Origin: Triatoma infestans
Taxonomy: Eukaryota > Arthropoda > Insecta > Hemiptera > Reduviidae
DNA length: 64,000 nt
Direction: 5' to 3'
Assembly (NCBI GenBank): GCA_011037195.1
Contig: JAAEAF010004256.1
Location: forward strand, 1 to 64,000
Part shown: one piece after another, positions 30,995-40,786 of the stretch
Layout: each line of letters starts with the position of its first letter
Numbering within the stretch: position 1 is the first letter of the stretch
Notes under the pieces: model-generated
The model's input: only the letters and a program-made list of their open reading frames with translations
The model's database searches: none
Told to the model about the DNA's origin: nothing
Translations under genes and position numbers: made by a program

Positions 30995-31506
30995 TTTTTT
31001 TCAATTTAAGGAGTGTAACGGCAAGAGAGAGAACCAAGCTCGAACGTGAGAAAACAAACTCTCTCTGGTACTCTTTCACTTAGGCAGGCTAGAATGGGGA
31101 ACCTGTATATAAGCCAGTAACAGATCGGGACATCATCAATCTATGTTCAACATACATCATCGTGTCATAACTCTACTCTACTCCTTTATTCTATAAAATC
31201 ATTACAGTCCAGTGCAGTCAGTGTAAACTTATATTATAATAGTGTCTTCATATCTCGTCTACTTAATCAATCCCAATTTCTCTCCTCATCAACTCCATTA
31301 TAGCAGCGTCAATATCTGTGGTCATTGGCGGCCGGAGCCTTCTCAGTGAACTGCTGGCCTCCGGACAGTGTTCTCTTGTTACAGACCACATTGTCCATCA
31401 CAGTGTGCTGTAGAGGCTCCTAAGAAGAAAAAAGGTAGTATAGCTGGACACAAACCTGGACCCTCCGCGTGGGAGTCAAGTACGCTAACCACTTAGCTAT
31501 TCCCTT
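30995..31506 (-). repeat. SINE-1 copy b, split by an LTR
   Basis: On the minus strand the head GGGAATAGCTAAGTGGTTAG, CCCACGCGGAGGGTCC and the body (GGAGGCCAGCAGTTCACTGA) are present at 31303-31506. The expected tail end CCTTAAATT lies beyond the LTR at 30995-31013. The open frame here on the minus strand is noncoding. Confidence 0.78.
31014..31302 (+). repeat. Solo LTR-like element (LTR-1 family) inside SINE-1
   Basis: It begins TGTAACGGCAAGAGAGAGAA and ends CATCAACTCCATTATA. It includes CTGGTACTCTTTCACTTAGG, CAGGCTAGAATGGGG and a TATATAAG box after AACCTG. Flanks are GGAG on the left and GCAGC on the right, so a 4-5 bp duplication is possible but imperfect. No internal region, primer-binding site or coding sequence is attached. 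Confidence 0.72.
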
Positions 31507-31609
31507 CTCTAATTTCAAATTTGTTGAACATTGTTTACCTGGTAGTGCATTTTTATAGATTAGGCTTCTGATTTTTTTTTTTTTGAATTCTTTTTGAAAA
31601 TCATATTGA

Positions 31610-31865
31610 TTTTCTTTGAATATGTGGTTGATTCCATAATACTGGATAACATCTATGATTTTATCCGTTTTAGTCATGCTTTATTGTTTTGGTTCTCCAT
31701 CGTAAGAGATGGATTGATTAACGTTTACAATCAATTCCGTATAGAGAGATGACTTCAATTAAGATTTAAGAACCCAGGTTGATTTGGATAAAAATCTGAA
31801 ACCGATCATAATTAAAACAATGAAGCCATGCTACGACGAATAAAATCATAGATTTTATCACTTAT
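31610..31865 (+). repeat. FB palindromic element copy 5, diverged
   Basis: The head reads GTGGTTGATTCCATAATACTGG, the left arm ATCTATGATTTTATCCGTTTTA, and the right arm is its inverted copy ending ACGACGAATAAAATCATAGA. The core is degraded (GGATAAAAATCTGAAACCGATC). It matches the 8.1-kb subtype (TTTTATCCGTCGTAG) better than the 16.8-kb subtype. Confidence 0.68.
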
Positions 31866-32162
31866 ATTTACAATATTGTTCCGTTAAAAATAATTTTAGA
31901 CTATTCTACCAAATTTGAGGTGTTAAATTTCAAATATTATTTTGGTTTTGCGTTTGTTGGAATTGTCTATTTCAACTGTTGAAGTAATGTAATCATACTC
32001 TTACTACGTGCCAGGATAGATACTTGTCCTCTACTACCTCTTAATATTTATGTTAAGAAAAATGTGTCGTTTAAAGAAAATTCGTCATTTATGGGGGTAG
32101 GAGAGAAGGCGCAGGCCTTACTTCTCTTATTTTTTACCACCACGAGGCGTCATGCAAGTTAA

Positions 32163-32890
32163 TCCAGGAATAGAGAGATCAGACACAAATGTATTGCAAA
32201 ATTCTTCAGTTATTTTGTGTGCTCTTCTATGTTCTACAAACTTGCCAAATTAGGCGCCTATCTCCCTTTCATTAGTCCAGAGCCTGCTGTTAGTGTGTCT
32301 TCTCGCACATGTTTGTCAGGCTTCCAGACGTGGATGACATCACTTCAGTGGGTTGTCGGCAATCTAAGATACTCATTGGAGGTCAGGACGGAGCTTTGAC
32401 TAGTGAGATCCGTTATCTTTCACGGACCTCTCTCAGGCATCTGGTTGGCTTCCTCAGTGGGCATTGTAATTTAAGGAGGCATCTCTATACAATGGGACTC
32501 ATGCCTGACCCCTTTTGTAGAGTTTGTGAGATGGAGGAGGAAACACCCATGCATCTGATGACGGAGTGTTTAGGCTGTGAGGAGATCAGGTTTAGGACTT
32601 TCGGCGGCAATAGGATATCGGTAGAGTATCTGGATTAAGGTTTTGGTCCGATTTGTTCGGTCTGTGGTGAAACTTAGATGGGTAAAACCTGGGACTGGAC
32701 TTTTGTTCAAGTCCAGTAGTTGTTATTCTTTAGGGGTAGCTATATGGGCCCAGGGAGGCTTGGATAGCGTGGGGTTTTGCCCTCTCCTTCCTTGAATAAT
32801 AATAATAATAATAATAAGCCAGGAGTAGAGAGATCAGACGCAAATATATTGCCAAATTCTTCAGTTATTCTGTGTGTTCTTCTGGGTTCT
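32163..32890 (+). mobile_element. Family A copy 5 flanked by 78-bp direct repeats
   Basis: A family A tail (about 32237-32812) lies between two copies of a 78-bp sequence, starting CCAGGAATAGAGAGATCAGA at about 32163 and CCAGGAGTAGAGAGATCAGA at about 32819. I count about nine differences between them. This is far longer than the 10-13 bp TSDs of other non-LTR copies here. It is either a very long TSD or an insertion at a pre-existing duplication. Confidence 0.72.
32237..32812 (+). pseudogene. Family A copy 5, C-terminal tail coding remnant
   Basis: The frames hold KLGAYLPFISPEPAVSVSS, then after a frameshift SVGCRQSKILIGGQDGALTS, LRRHLYTMGLMPDPFCRVCE and TECLGCEEIRFRTFGGNRIS. A deletion removes the VEDLKLCPFK segment near 32630. 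The end is TTGAATAATAATAATAATAA. Confidence 0.78.
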
Positions 32891-33364
32891 ACGAACATTT
32901 ATACGCATCAGCTGGTGGGGATCCCTGAATTTTCATAATGCATTAGTACATTTTTATATACGTAGTATTATTAATTGTAATTGAAATGAAATATTGCCAC
33001 GTTATAGTTAACTTTGGACTCGTAGCCATAGTGTTTACCAAGTTTCATGTCGATCAGCCACGTTTCCTTTACAGTGGAGTGGTACAGCATCTCTCCTAAA
33101 TATGGTGCGTCATCTATCCTACCATAGTAGCAGAGACGGCCAAGTGTAGTGTACTTATATTTTGTTTCTGGCATAAATTAGAATGCCTTTATTTCGGAAA
33201 ATAACATTTTTTTTGTAGACAATAGTAGTTGGAACATTTATGTTCTATAACCTTACCTCTTTAATATCTCCTATATTTTAAAATAGGGCATAACTTTGAA
33301 ATTTACGTCGTCTTTCCTAACTTTACTCTAATTATATTAACAGAGCTGTACGAGAAACACGTCT
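32891..33364. other. Spacer, with a HEL-like 3' end near its right border
   Basis: Nothing recognisable until about 33320, where the sequence starts to resemble the end of the HEL third module (TCTAATTATATTAACAGAGC against TCAATTATAATTTTGAGAAC). No gene is seen. Confidence 0.45.
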
Positions 33365-33440
33365 GAGTGTTTCAAACCAGATTCGTTTTACTGCCTCTTA
33401 TTGGAATCATGTCAAATTGTCATTATCGAGTTTTCAAGGG
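33340..33440 (+). repeat. HEL-like tail-to-head junction (diverged)
   Basis: CTGAGTGTTTCAAACCAGATT (HEL 3' end) is followed at once by TTTTACTGCCTCTTATTGG, ATCATGTCAAATTG and TATCGAGTTTTCAAGGGAAA (HEL 5' end). Two diverged units thus join directly, tail to head. The 84-bp satellite starts from this second 5' end. Confidence 0.65.
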
Positions 33441-34540
33441 AAATGCACGTTTCGAGACACTTCCATGACTCATGCGTCAAGACTATCTCATGTCAAAATT
33501 TGGCTTGTATTTATAGGAACTAAGAAATACACGTTTTGAGACACTTCCATGACTCATGCGTCAACACGATCTCGTGTCAAAATTTGGCTTGTATTTATAG
33601 GAACTAAGAAATACACGTTTTGAGACACTTCCATGACTCATGCGTCAACACGATCACGTGTCAAAATTTGGCTTGTATTTATAGGAAGTAAGAAATACAC
33701 GTTTTGAGACACTTCCATGACTCATGCGTCAACACGATCTCGTGTCAAAATTTGGCTTGTATTTATAGGAAGTAAGAAATACACGTTTTGAGACACTTCC
33801 ATGACTCATGCGTCAACACGATCACGTGTCAAAATTTGGCTTGTATTTATAGGAACTAAGAAATACACGTTTTGAGACACTTCCATGACTCATGCGTCAA
33901 CACACGATCACGTGTCAAAATTTGGCTTGTATTATAGGAAGTAAAAGAAATACACGTTTTTGAGGGACCACTTCATGATGCATGCGTCAACACGATCTCG
34001 TGTCAAAAATATTGACTGTATTATAGGAAGTAAGAAATACACGTTTTGAGACACTTCCATGACTCATGCGTCAACACGATCACGTGTCAAAATTTGGCTT
34101 GTATTTATAGGAAGTAAGAAATACACGTTTTGAGACACTTCCATGACTCATGCGTCAACACGATCTCGTGTCAAAATTTGGCTTGTATTTATAGGAAGTA
34201 AGAAATACACGTTTTGAGACACTTCCATGACTCATGCGTCAACACGATCACGTGTCAAAATTTGGCTTGTATTTATAGGAAGTAAGAAATACACGTTTTG
34301 AGACACTTCCATGATTCATGCGTCAACACGATCTCGTGTCAAAATTTGACTTGTATTTATAGGAAGTAAGAAATACACGTTTTGAGACACTTCCATGACT
34401 CATGCGTCAACACGATCTCGTGTCAAAATTTGGCTTGTATTTATAGGAAGTAAGAAATACACGTTTTGAGACACTTCCATGACTCATGCGTCAACACGAT
34501 CTCGTGTCAAAATTTGGCTTGTATTTATAGGAAATAAGAA
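33440..34540 (+). repeat. 84-bp tandem satellite, 13 units
   Basis: Units start (GAAATACACG) at 33440, 33524, 33608, 33692, 33776, 33860, 33947, 34034, 34118, 34202, 34286, 34370 and 34454, a period of 84 bp with two 87-bp units. Each has CACTTCCATGACTCATGCGT, an ACACGATC(T/A)CGTGT near-palindrome and TTTGGCTTGTATTTATAGG. The first unit blends into a HEL-like 5' end, so the array probably arose from it. Units with TCTCGTGT and TCACGTGT mostly alternate, hinting at a 168-bp dimer. Confidence 0.92.
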
Positions 34541-35475
34541 GTTGTAGCACTTCCTTCTAGACCAGCAAGAGAATATAAATACTTTTAGATATTAAAAGTG
34601 ATTAAAAAAAAAAAATCTATTAAGATTGATAGAATGAATGTCAGATTAAATGGTTCCACTTAAGAGCAATGCCCTACAACCATTCTAGCCGCATTATTGT
34701 TTAATATACATTATGATAAGAAGACCAGGTTTATAGAGGAGAATAGAGCGTAGGAGGAGGGGGTGGTAGATATCTATAGTCCAGTGTCCATCTGCTAGTC
34801 ATATGGTCATCTATAACATCATCAGATGTTGTTGTGTTTAAATAAGAGATAGAGGAAGTGGCATAAGGGTCGATAAAAGGTGGTAACTTATATATATATA
34901 TACCTCATTGCCCCACCACTATAATATCCAAGATGTATTGTACTAACAATAACAAGTATTCTCAGTACTGTAATTATTAACTTGGAGCCAAGTTTTTAGT
35001 CGAGGACTATTATAGTAGGGAGATTATTATGCATGAATACACTTGTTTCACATAAGGAACCTTCATAAAATTTTATTTGCTCTATTGATTTATTCAAATT
35101 TTAGCAATCTAGACAAATTTTAAGAACATCTGACATTCATTCCATTTTTTTTTAATATAACTAGTTATTGTTGAATAAAGTTCAAATTGTTACACACAAT
35201 GATTACCATTTTCTTGATTTGAGAAAAAGATTTCACAGCTGACATTTATAGAGAATATACAGAGACCTTGATCACACATGTTTTGTTGACAATTAAAAAC
35301 CAAATAATAATAAGTCGAGTGAGAGAAAGGAAGTTCATTAAAAAAGTCTAGGACTTTTACTTATTTTTTTTCAATCACACTATGTATTATGAATACGAGA
35401 TTATATTTATAGTCAAGAAATGTGACGGAAATATTTTGCTCACTAGATAAATATTATACTTATAATAACCATCAT
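34541..35475. other. No recognisable gene
   Basis: AT-rich sequence with a short TA run near 34891-34903. Nothing assignable. Confidence 0.5.
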
Positions 35476-35695
35476 AAGGGTATAGCTAAGTGGTTAGCGT
35501 ACTGGACTCTCACGCGGAGGACACGGGTTCGATTCCAGCTGTCTCTTAGTTTTTTTCTTTCTACAAACCTCTACAGCTCACTGCCCGGTGGTGGACAGTG
35601 TTGTCTGTAAGGAGAGATCATTGTCCGGAGGCCGGCAGTGCTCTGAGAAGGCTCCGAGCGCCAATGACCACAGATATTGACGCACCTTAAATTAA
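35476..35695 (+). repeat. SINE-1 copy c, best-preserved head
   Basis: GGGTATAGCTAAGTGGTTAG (box A), CTCTCACGCGGAGGACAC and GGGTTCGATTCCAGC (box B) form a clear tRNA-like promoter region. The body contains CTCACTGCCCGGTGGTGGAC and GGAGGCCGGCAGTGCTCTGA and ends TTGACGCACCTTAAATT then A-rich. RNA polymerase III transcription is expected for such SINEs; that is family knowledge and not shown here. Confidence 0.82.
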
Positions 35696-36357
35696 AAAAA
35701 AGAAAAAACCATGAATGATACTCCTTATCACTATGAAATAAATCTGAAATGTTATTGTGATGTTCTGTTGTATGTTTGTAGTAGCATGTAATGGTTGTAG
35801 GAGGAGATGTTGGTTGTGGATGTTGATAGATAAAGAACACCTTAATATCGGTATAAGATATCTATAATTAATATATATGCATATGACTGACTGCCAAGGA
35901 CTGTATACTTAACACTACAAGAACAGAACAGACTGACTGACGTGGCTAAACGATGTGTACATTTCAAGTGTGAGACTGTGAACAGAATCTCCTCTTTTCG
36001 ACTCTGTCTCTCGTATATATATCCAACTGGCCTCTCCTCTCCTCTCTCTCGAGAAGGGCTCTTTCTCTCTGATGCGTGGTGGGGGTTCACTCGCTAGTGT
36101 GGATGAGTGGTGGGGGTTTACTACCCCTAAAAGCACGAGCGGTTTATAACGTATCCATAAAACGATAGCTCGTAGTATCTCCCACTACTCACAAAACCAG
36201 TGGCACAGATATCTACCACTTATAAAAGCTGCACACAATTCAAGTCCAAATACCTCGACAGGCTATTCTCCTCATGAACTCATATTTGGGAGTAAGTTCA
36301 AATTTCCTTGGCTAGTAAACTTCCCATCACGTGACCTCGATAATTTTAATATCCACA
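35696..36357. other. Unassigned; possible LTR-type or simple-repeat DNA
   Basis: A C/T-rich patch (CTCTCCTCTCCTCTCTCTCG) lies near 36029-36050 and GTGGTGGGGGTT occurs twice near 36076-36120. The region precedes a Gypsy integrase scrap but I could not identify LTR ends. Confidence 0.35.
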
Positions 36358-36700
36358 CAAGGAATTGTACAATAAAATTAACGAGGTACGCGCTTCAGCG
36401 AAGGAAAATAATGAAAAGGCAAAAGTTACTAGAGCCAAACATTATAATCGGAATGTTATCTAAACATCAATTTCAGGTTAACGACAACGTTTACCCCAAA
36501 ATTTTTAAACCTTAGGGCAAATTTGGTCGTACATTTTCTGGACCTTACACAACAATACCTTAACCATACTGTACGCTTACGTATGGAAGACGGTAAAAAG
36601 GTAGTACACCTCAGTAAATTTAAAAAGGCATGGATAAGGAAAATGCCAGAATCCCAAAATAAACATCCTATGGTACTTCGCGACCGACGTAAAACATAAA
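36358..36700 (+). pseudogene. Ty3/Gypsy integrase C-terminal remnant
   Basis: With frameshifts, translation gives HKELYNKINEVRASAKENNE, KAKVTRAKHYNRNV, a segment like QVNDNVYPKI, then GKFGRTFSGPYTT and DGKKVVHLSKFKKAWIRKMP. The GPYxI...DGKxxVVHxxxLK pattern is characteristic of the C-terminal domain of Gypsy integrases. No reverse transcriptase or protease is visible in the window beside it. Confidence 0.6.
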
Positions 36701-37389
36701 ACCCTAGAAATCATTCTCACTGAACTGGAGAAGTGGTAGTGTGGTTTAGTAAAAGGCTTGTAAGTACATATGTTTAAGAGAGTGAAATATCAAAAATAAG
36801 AAAGTAGTCACCACTGCTAACAATATATTCTATTGAAATAATAACTACAAGTTATTTGCAAGATATTATAAACTTATTAATATGCACTGATGCTAAGAGA
36901 GCAAAATACAAGTGTTCTGCTTCGGTGTCTACAACAAACTAACTTTGAAGGAATGTCTTCTAATTGTTCGTTCAAATCTTCCACTGCGAGAAGAAGGGGT
37001 ACACAATGCAATCAAGTTCGTGAACTCTAAAAGACAATAGTGGTCTTCTACCTGAAATGTTCTTTTGCAAAGGGAATGTCACATATTCTTCATAATTTTG
37101 ATTTCTTTCAAATTTAATATATTTTTATATTTCTTGCATGCATCACAAACGTTAGTTCAGTAATCAAATAAATGCCAAAAATGTTAGTTCGTTAAAAATA
37201 CACAACAAAATTGAATGAATGGATTTGCAATATTTGAACTTGTAATTTTTTTCCGCTCCTATAAAGACAAACCTATTACAAGGGATCACCTTATTACCGC
37301 GATAGGATGACAAGTTAACGATCTAACAAGGAACAAACAAAAACCAAAAATGACATAGATTCATTTTATTTCTGTGCAAAACCTTCTCG
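36701..37389. other. No recognisable gene; possible SINE head scrap
   Basis: At about 36729-36765 AAGTGGTAGTGTGGTTTAGT resembles a tRNA box A, but no box B follows. The remainder shows nothing assignable. Confidence 0.4.
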
Positions 37390-38240
37390 TAAATTTATAC
37401 ACTGTGTTTCACAGTTTGGATTCGTTCTATGTAGGTACTTACGTCAAAGTGTCATCAGTGTAGGTCCATGTCTGTACAAATAGGCATTCGTCACTGAGGT
37501 GATTTCAGAATTGGACCCATATTTCTTCTCAGCATGAAATTTTTTCAGGTTTGGAAAGAAACTGAAATCTGAAGAGGCCAAGACTGGTAAATAGGGTGTA
37601 CACGGCACAACTTCAAACTTCAATTCATGTATTTTAACATCACACTGAGAACTTTTGTGACTGGAAGCGTTGTCTTGATGAAGCTGAACTTTCTTCTTCG
37701 CACTCCTGGGCCTATTTTCCTTAATTTTTTGCTTACTAACTGGTCCAGAAGGTTAGAATGATATTCGGCGTTAATGGTCCTGTTTTTTTCTAGATACCAA
37801 CAAGATTCCTTTAGCGTCCCCCCAAAAAACTGTGGCCATGTTCTTTTCTGCAGATGGACCGCATTTCATCTTTTTCGGCGTTGGTTCTCCCTTACCTATT
37901 CACTGTTTCGATTTCGGGACAAAAAGTCTGTTGGGCTAGACTTCGTAGAATGTCAAACATTGTTCCGATACCATCACGAGTTGCCGTTTTTGATCGTAAC
38001 AGTGGTCAGCAAACGCGGCACCCACCTTGCTGACAATCTTCTCAACCCCAAGACTTCAGTTAGGATGTGATGCGCCCTTTACTTTCGAAATGCCAGCAAT
38101 CTCAGCTACCTCTGTCAGTTTGTAATGGTTTTGTGGAATTTTTTGGATGATTTCTTCGTGTTTAACCGATTTTTTGTCTTCCAGAATGCTTAGCATTTGA
38201 GTGCTCGTGCGACCACGGTTGAGGTCCGCTACCTACGTTT
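37390..38240 (-). pseudogene. Decayed mariner (DD34D) transposase
   Basis: On the minus strand, in broken frames: an N-terminal HTH region (VKHEEIIQKIPQ, LTEVAEIAGISK), ILTEVLGLRRLSARWVPRLL, then KMKCGPSAEKNMATVFWGDA (region of the first catalytic Asp), LHQDNASSHKS (second Asp) and YLPVLASSDFSFFPNLKKF (third Asp). Thirty-four residues separate the last two Asp, the mariner spacing. Many frameshifts and stops are present, so it is an old inactive copy. I could not fix the terminal inverted repeats. Confidence 0.8.
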
Positions 38241-39218
38241 TGATGATAAATACGAACAAATATTATCATGGTTTGCACTTCGATTTATTGCATATTTGAA
38301 AAAGTCACAGCTTAAAAACAACACAAAGTAGGTCTGTCAAATTTTTTGGGTTATACTAAGGTCAGATAGCATTTCAAGATGGCCTAGTCAAAATGGCGCT
38401 GCTAGCGCCATCTCTTGGGGAGGTCGGAAACTTATCAGCCCTCCTCTTGTTACATGATTTTTTTTGATCTGAAAATAAGTTCTGAGTTTCAGATTCCACC
38501 AAGCTCCAGTTTTCAGTTCCGGAGATTCAGAATTGGGCATATTCCAAAGTTTATGTATTTGTGAATATTTAATTTTTCTTAAAATTTATCTAAATTTTGC
38601 AAGATTTTTGTAAATAGACGCAAAATAGGAAATAATCCTTTTAACACATCTAGAAAAATGGAAAAACACAAAGTATTAGAAAGAGTGAAACTTAAAAATA
38701 ATAATGATATATACCATGGTTCTACTTAGAATGCTTTTGTTAATGCAATACGAAATACTGTTAGATAGTAGTGAAGTTAAATTCATTCATAGCATTTTAA
38801 GTGGTTCCATGCAACAATCTACAGTGTGTTAGTGAGGACAAAATGCAGGAGCATGCACTGGCCTACTTATCTGAAGAATGTAGCCATACTGTGGGCAACA
38901 CCTTGGACAATTGTTCCCTCCAATCTTCAACACATAACTTTAACCTGCATAGCGGTGCATCCAGTTAACCGTAATCTTCCCTTCACTATTTCATGCATTC
39001 CATTTTTTTATTATAATAAATTTATATTTTATAACTTTATATAAATAGATAAATAAATAAATAATATTTATTTGTGTTATTCAAGATATCTATTGTCACA
39101 ATACATGTTACATTTTCTTACCATTTTAAAAGATAGTAATAATGATGTATTAATTTTCGAAATTAAGCTTTTCTCGAAAATGAGGCCCATGAATATAAAT
39201 GAAATGTTTTAGAAAATG

Positions 39219-39256
<38 letters not shown>

Positions 39257-39334
39257 GAGTCAATGTCTAACCATTATTTCAAAAAGGAATTATTTAAAAT
39301 ATTCCGTCCGTTTAAATATTACACGAGGAATCGT
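38241..39334. other. No recognisable gene; TA microsatellite
   Basis: A TA run lies at about 39223-39254. AAAATGGCGCTGCTAGCGCC near 38391 is a short palindromic GC-rich patch that might belong to the old mariner end. Nothing else is assignable. Confidence 0.45.
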
Positions 39335-39406
39335 CACGAAAATAAAATTTGAGAACGGGAGTAAAAGAGTGAGTTGTGTGAGTGTTTCACGCCAGATTTT
39401 TTTTCT
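39335..39406 (+). repeat. HEL 3' terminus only
   Basis: ATTTGAGAACGGGAGTAAAA, then GTTGTGTGAGTGTTTCACGC and CAGATTTTTTTT. The hairpin carries one changed base. The rest of the repeat is missing; the fold-back Tc1/mariner element starts 30 bp further on. Confidence 0.75.
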
Positions 39407-39436
39407 TTTCACATCACATTCATAACCCAGTATATA

Positions 39437-40786
39437 TAGGGTGACCAGAGTTATATGCTCCACCCACTTTTTTTTTAAACGGCGGGAAATTTCGAAAAAA
39501 TAGAAAACACGTATTTAATCATTTTTAGTCTAGTTTATTTTCAGTGATTGATCCATTTTTTTATACCCCAATATCCCGAGATACAGCATCCAACTTTTTT
39601 TTTTCAAATGGAACATTATATTTTTTTTTGCATATTTTTATAGTACTTGAGCTCCTACAAAAAAAAAAAAAAAAAATTAATCGGTTAGGTTTTACAAAAG
39701 TTATGGTAATTTAAAATATGAAAAACAAATTTCAGTTTAATGCCAAAATCACCTTATTTTTTCTTTAAAGAAGCTCTTCAAACTGGGCACCATCAACGGA
39801 TAGGCAAGCCAAAGCTCTGGACTCCCACGCTCTGTTTGTTGCAGCACTTAGGTGGCAAAGTCAACATCTAGGCAGGCTAGAGTTATTCGACGTTCCAGAT
39901 CTTCGACTGAAGCCACGGGATTAAGGTTACTGTACACTTTATTTTTTAGATATCCCCACAAAAAATGCACAATTTTATGGACTGATGAATCAATGTTTAC
40001 CAACAATGGCCTTCTTAATCGTTGGAACTTTAGAATATGGGCTGAAGAAAATCCACAAGTTACCTTCGCCACACGCCATCAGGTTGTGTTTTCTACAAAC
40101 GTTTGGTGTGGAGTTTTAGGAAACCAACTAATCGGCCCATACTTCTACAGAGGGAACTTAACTGGTGAAAGGTATCTAACTTTTTTAAGAGACATTTTGC
40201 CAGTTCTGCTTGAAGATGTTCCTCTAAAACGTCGGCTTGATATGTATTTACAACAAGATGGTTGCCCGGCACATAATGCGAGAGTTGTTCGACGTTACCT
40301 GGACAGAAATTTCCACGAAAAGTGGTTAGGAACTCATGGTCCGATCCAATGGCCACCTCGATCTCCGGACTTAACCCCAATGGACTATTTTTTGTGGGGA
40401 TATCTAAAAAATAAAGTGTACAGTAACCTTAATCAGTTGAACAGCTTCTTTAAAAAAAAAATAAGGTAATTTTGACATTAAACTGAAATTTGTTTTTCAT
40501 GGTTTGAATTACCATAACTTTTCAAAAACCTAACCGATTTAAATTTTTTTTTTATTTTTTTTTTTTTAGGAGCTCAAGTACTATAAAAATATGCAAAAAA
40601 ATATATAATGTTCCATTTGAAAAAAAAAAGTTGGATGCTGTATCTCGGGATATTGGGGTTTAAAAAATGGATCAATCACTGAAAATAAACTAGACTAAAA
40701 ATGATTAAATACGTGTTTTCTATTTTTTCGAAATTTCCCGCCTTTTAAAAAAAAAGTGGGTGGAGCATATAACTCTGGTCACCCTG
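39437..40786 (+). mobile_element. Fold-back Tc1/mariner derivative, copy 1
   Basis: The ends are GGGTGACCAGAGTTATATGC and its complement, inside TA dinucleotides. Each arm (left about 39437-39965; right about 40388-40786) is an inverted copy of the other and includes the coding sequence for the transposase C-terminus plus the 3' UTR. The 5' part of a normal element, with the N-terminal DNA-binding domain, is replaced by the left arm. The right arm has lost about 130 bp near 40437. The same structure recurs at 54.1 kb. Confidence 0.88.
39966..40469 (+). pseudogene. Tc1/mariner transposase catalytic fragment, copy 1
   Basis: The true transposase sequence starts at about CTILWTDESMF (first Asp) and continues with NRWNFRIWAEENPQ, FSTNVWCGVLGNQLIGPYFY, LTFLRDILPVLLEDVPLKR, LQQDGCPAHNARVV (second Asp) and SPDLTPMDYFLWGYLKN (third Asp). 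Forty-one residues lie between the last two Asp (to the Asp of PMD). The frame open upstream from 39852 is the reverse of the C-terminus in the left arm and is not protein. The end is truncated: after SNLN it runs into the arm deletion. The N-terminal half is missing, so no activity is expected. Confidence 0.82.

Noticed and set aside
33440..34540. Possible CRISPR array
   Set aside because: Units are contiguous 84-bp repeats without unique spacers, in eukaryotic DNA; it is a satellite.
35476..35545. Functional tRNA gene
   Set aside because: Same body sequence as three other loci, so it is the head of SINE-1.
36358..36700. Endogenous retrovirus
   Set aside because: Only a Gypsy-type integrase tail is seen, with no env, LTR pair or other genes.
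39848..40072. Minus-strand frame ending in the transposase C-terminus
   Set aside because: It is the left arm of the fold-back element, an inverted copy of the 3' end, not a separate gene. The same applies to 54473-54694.
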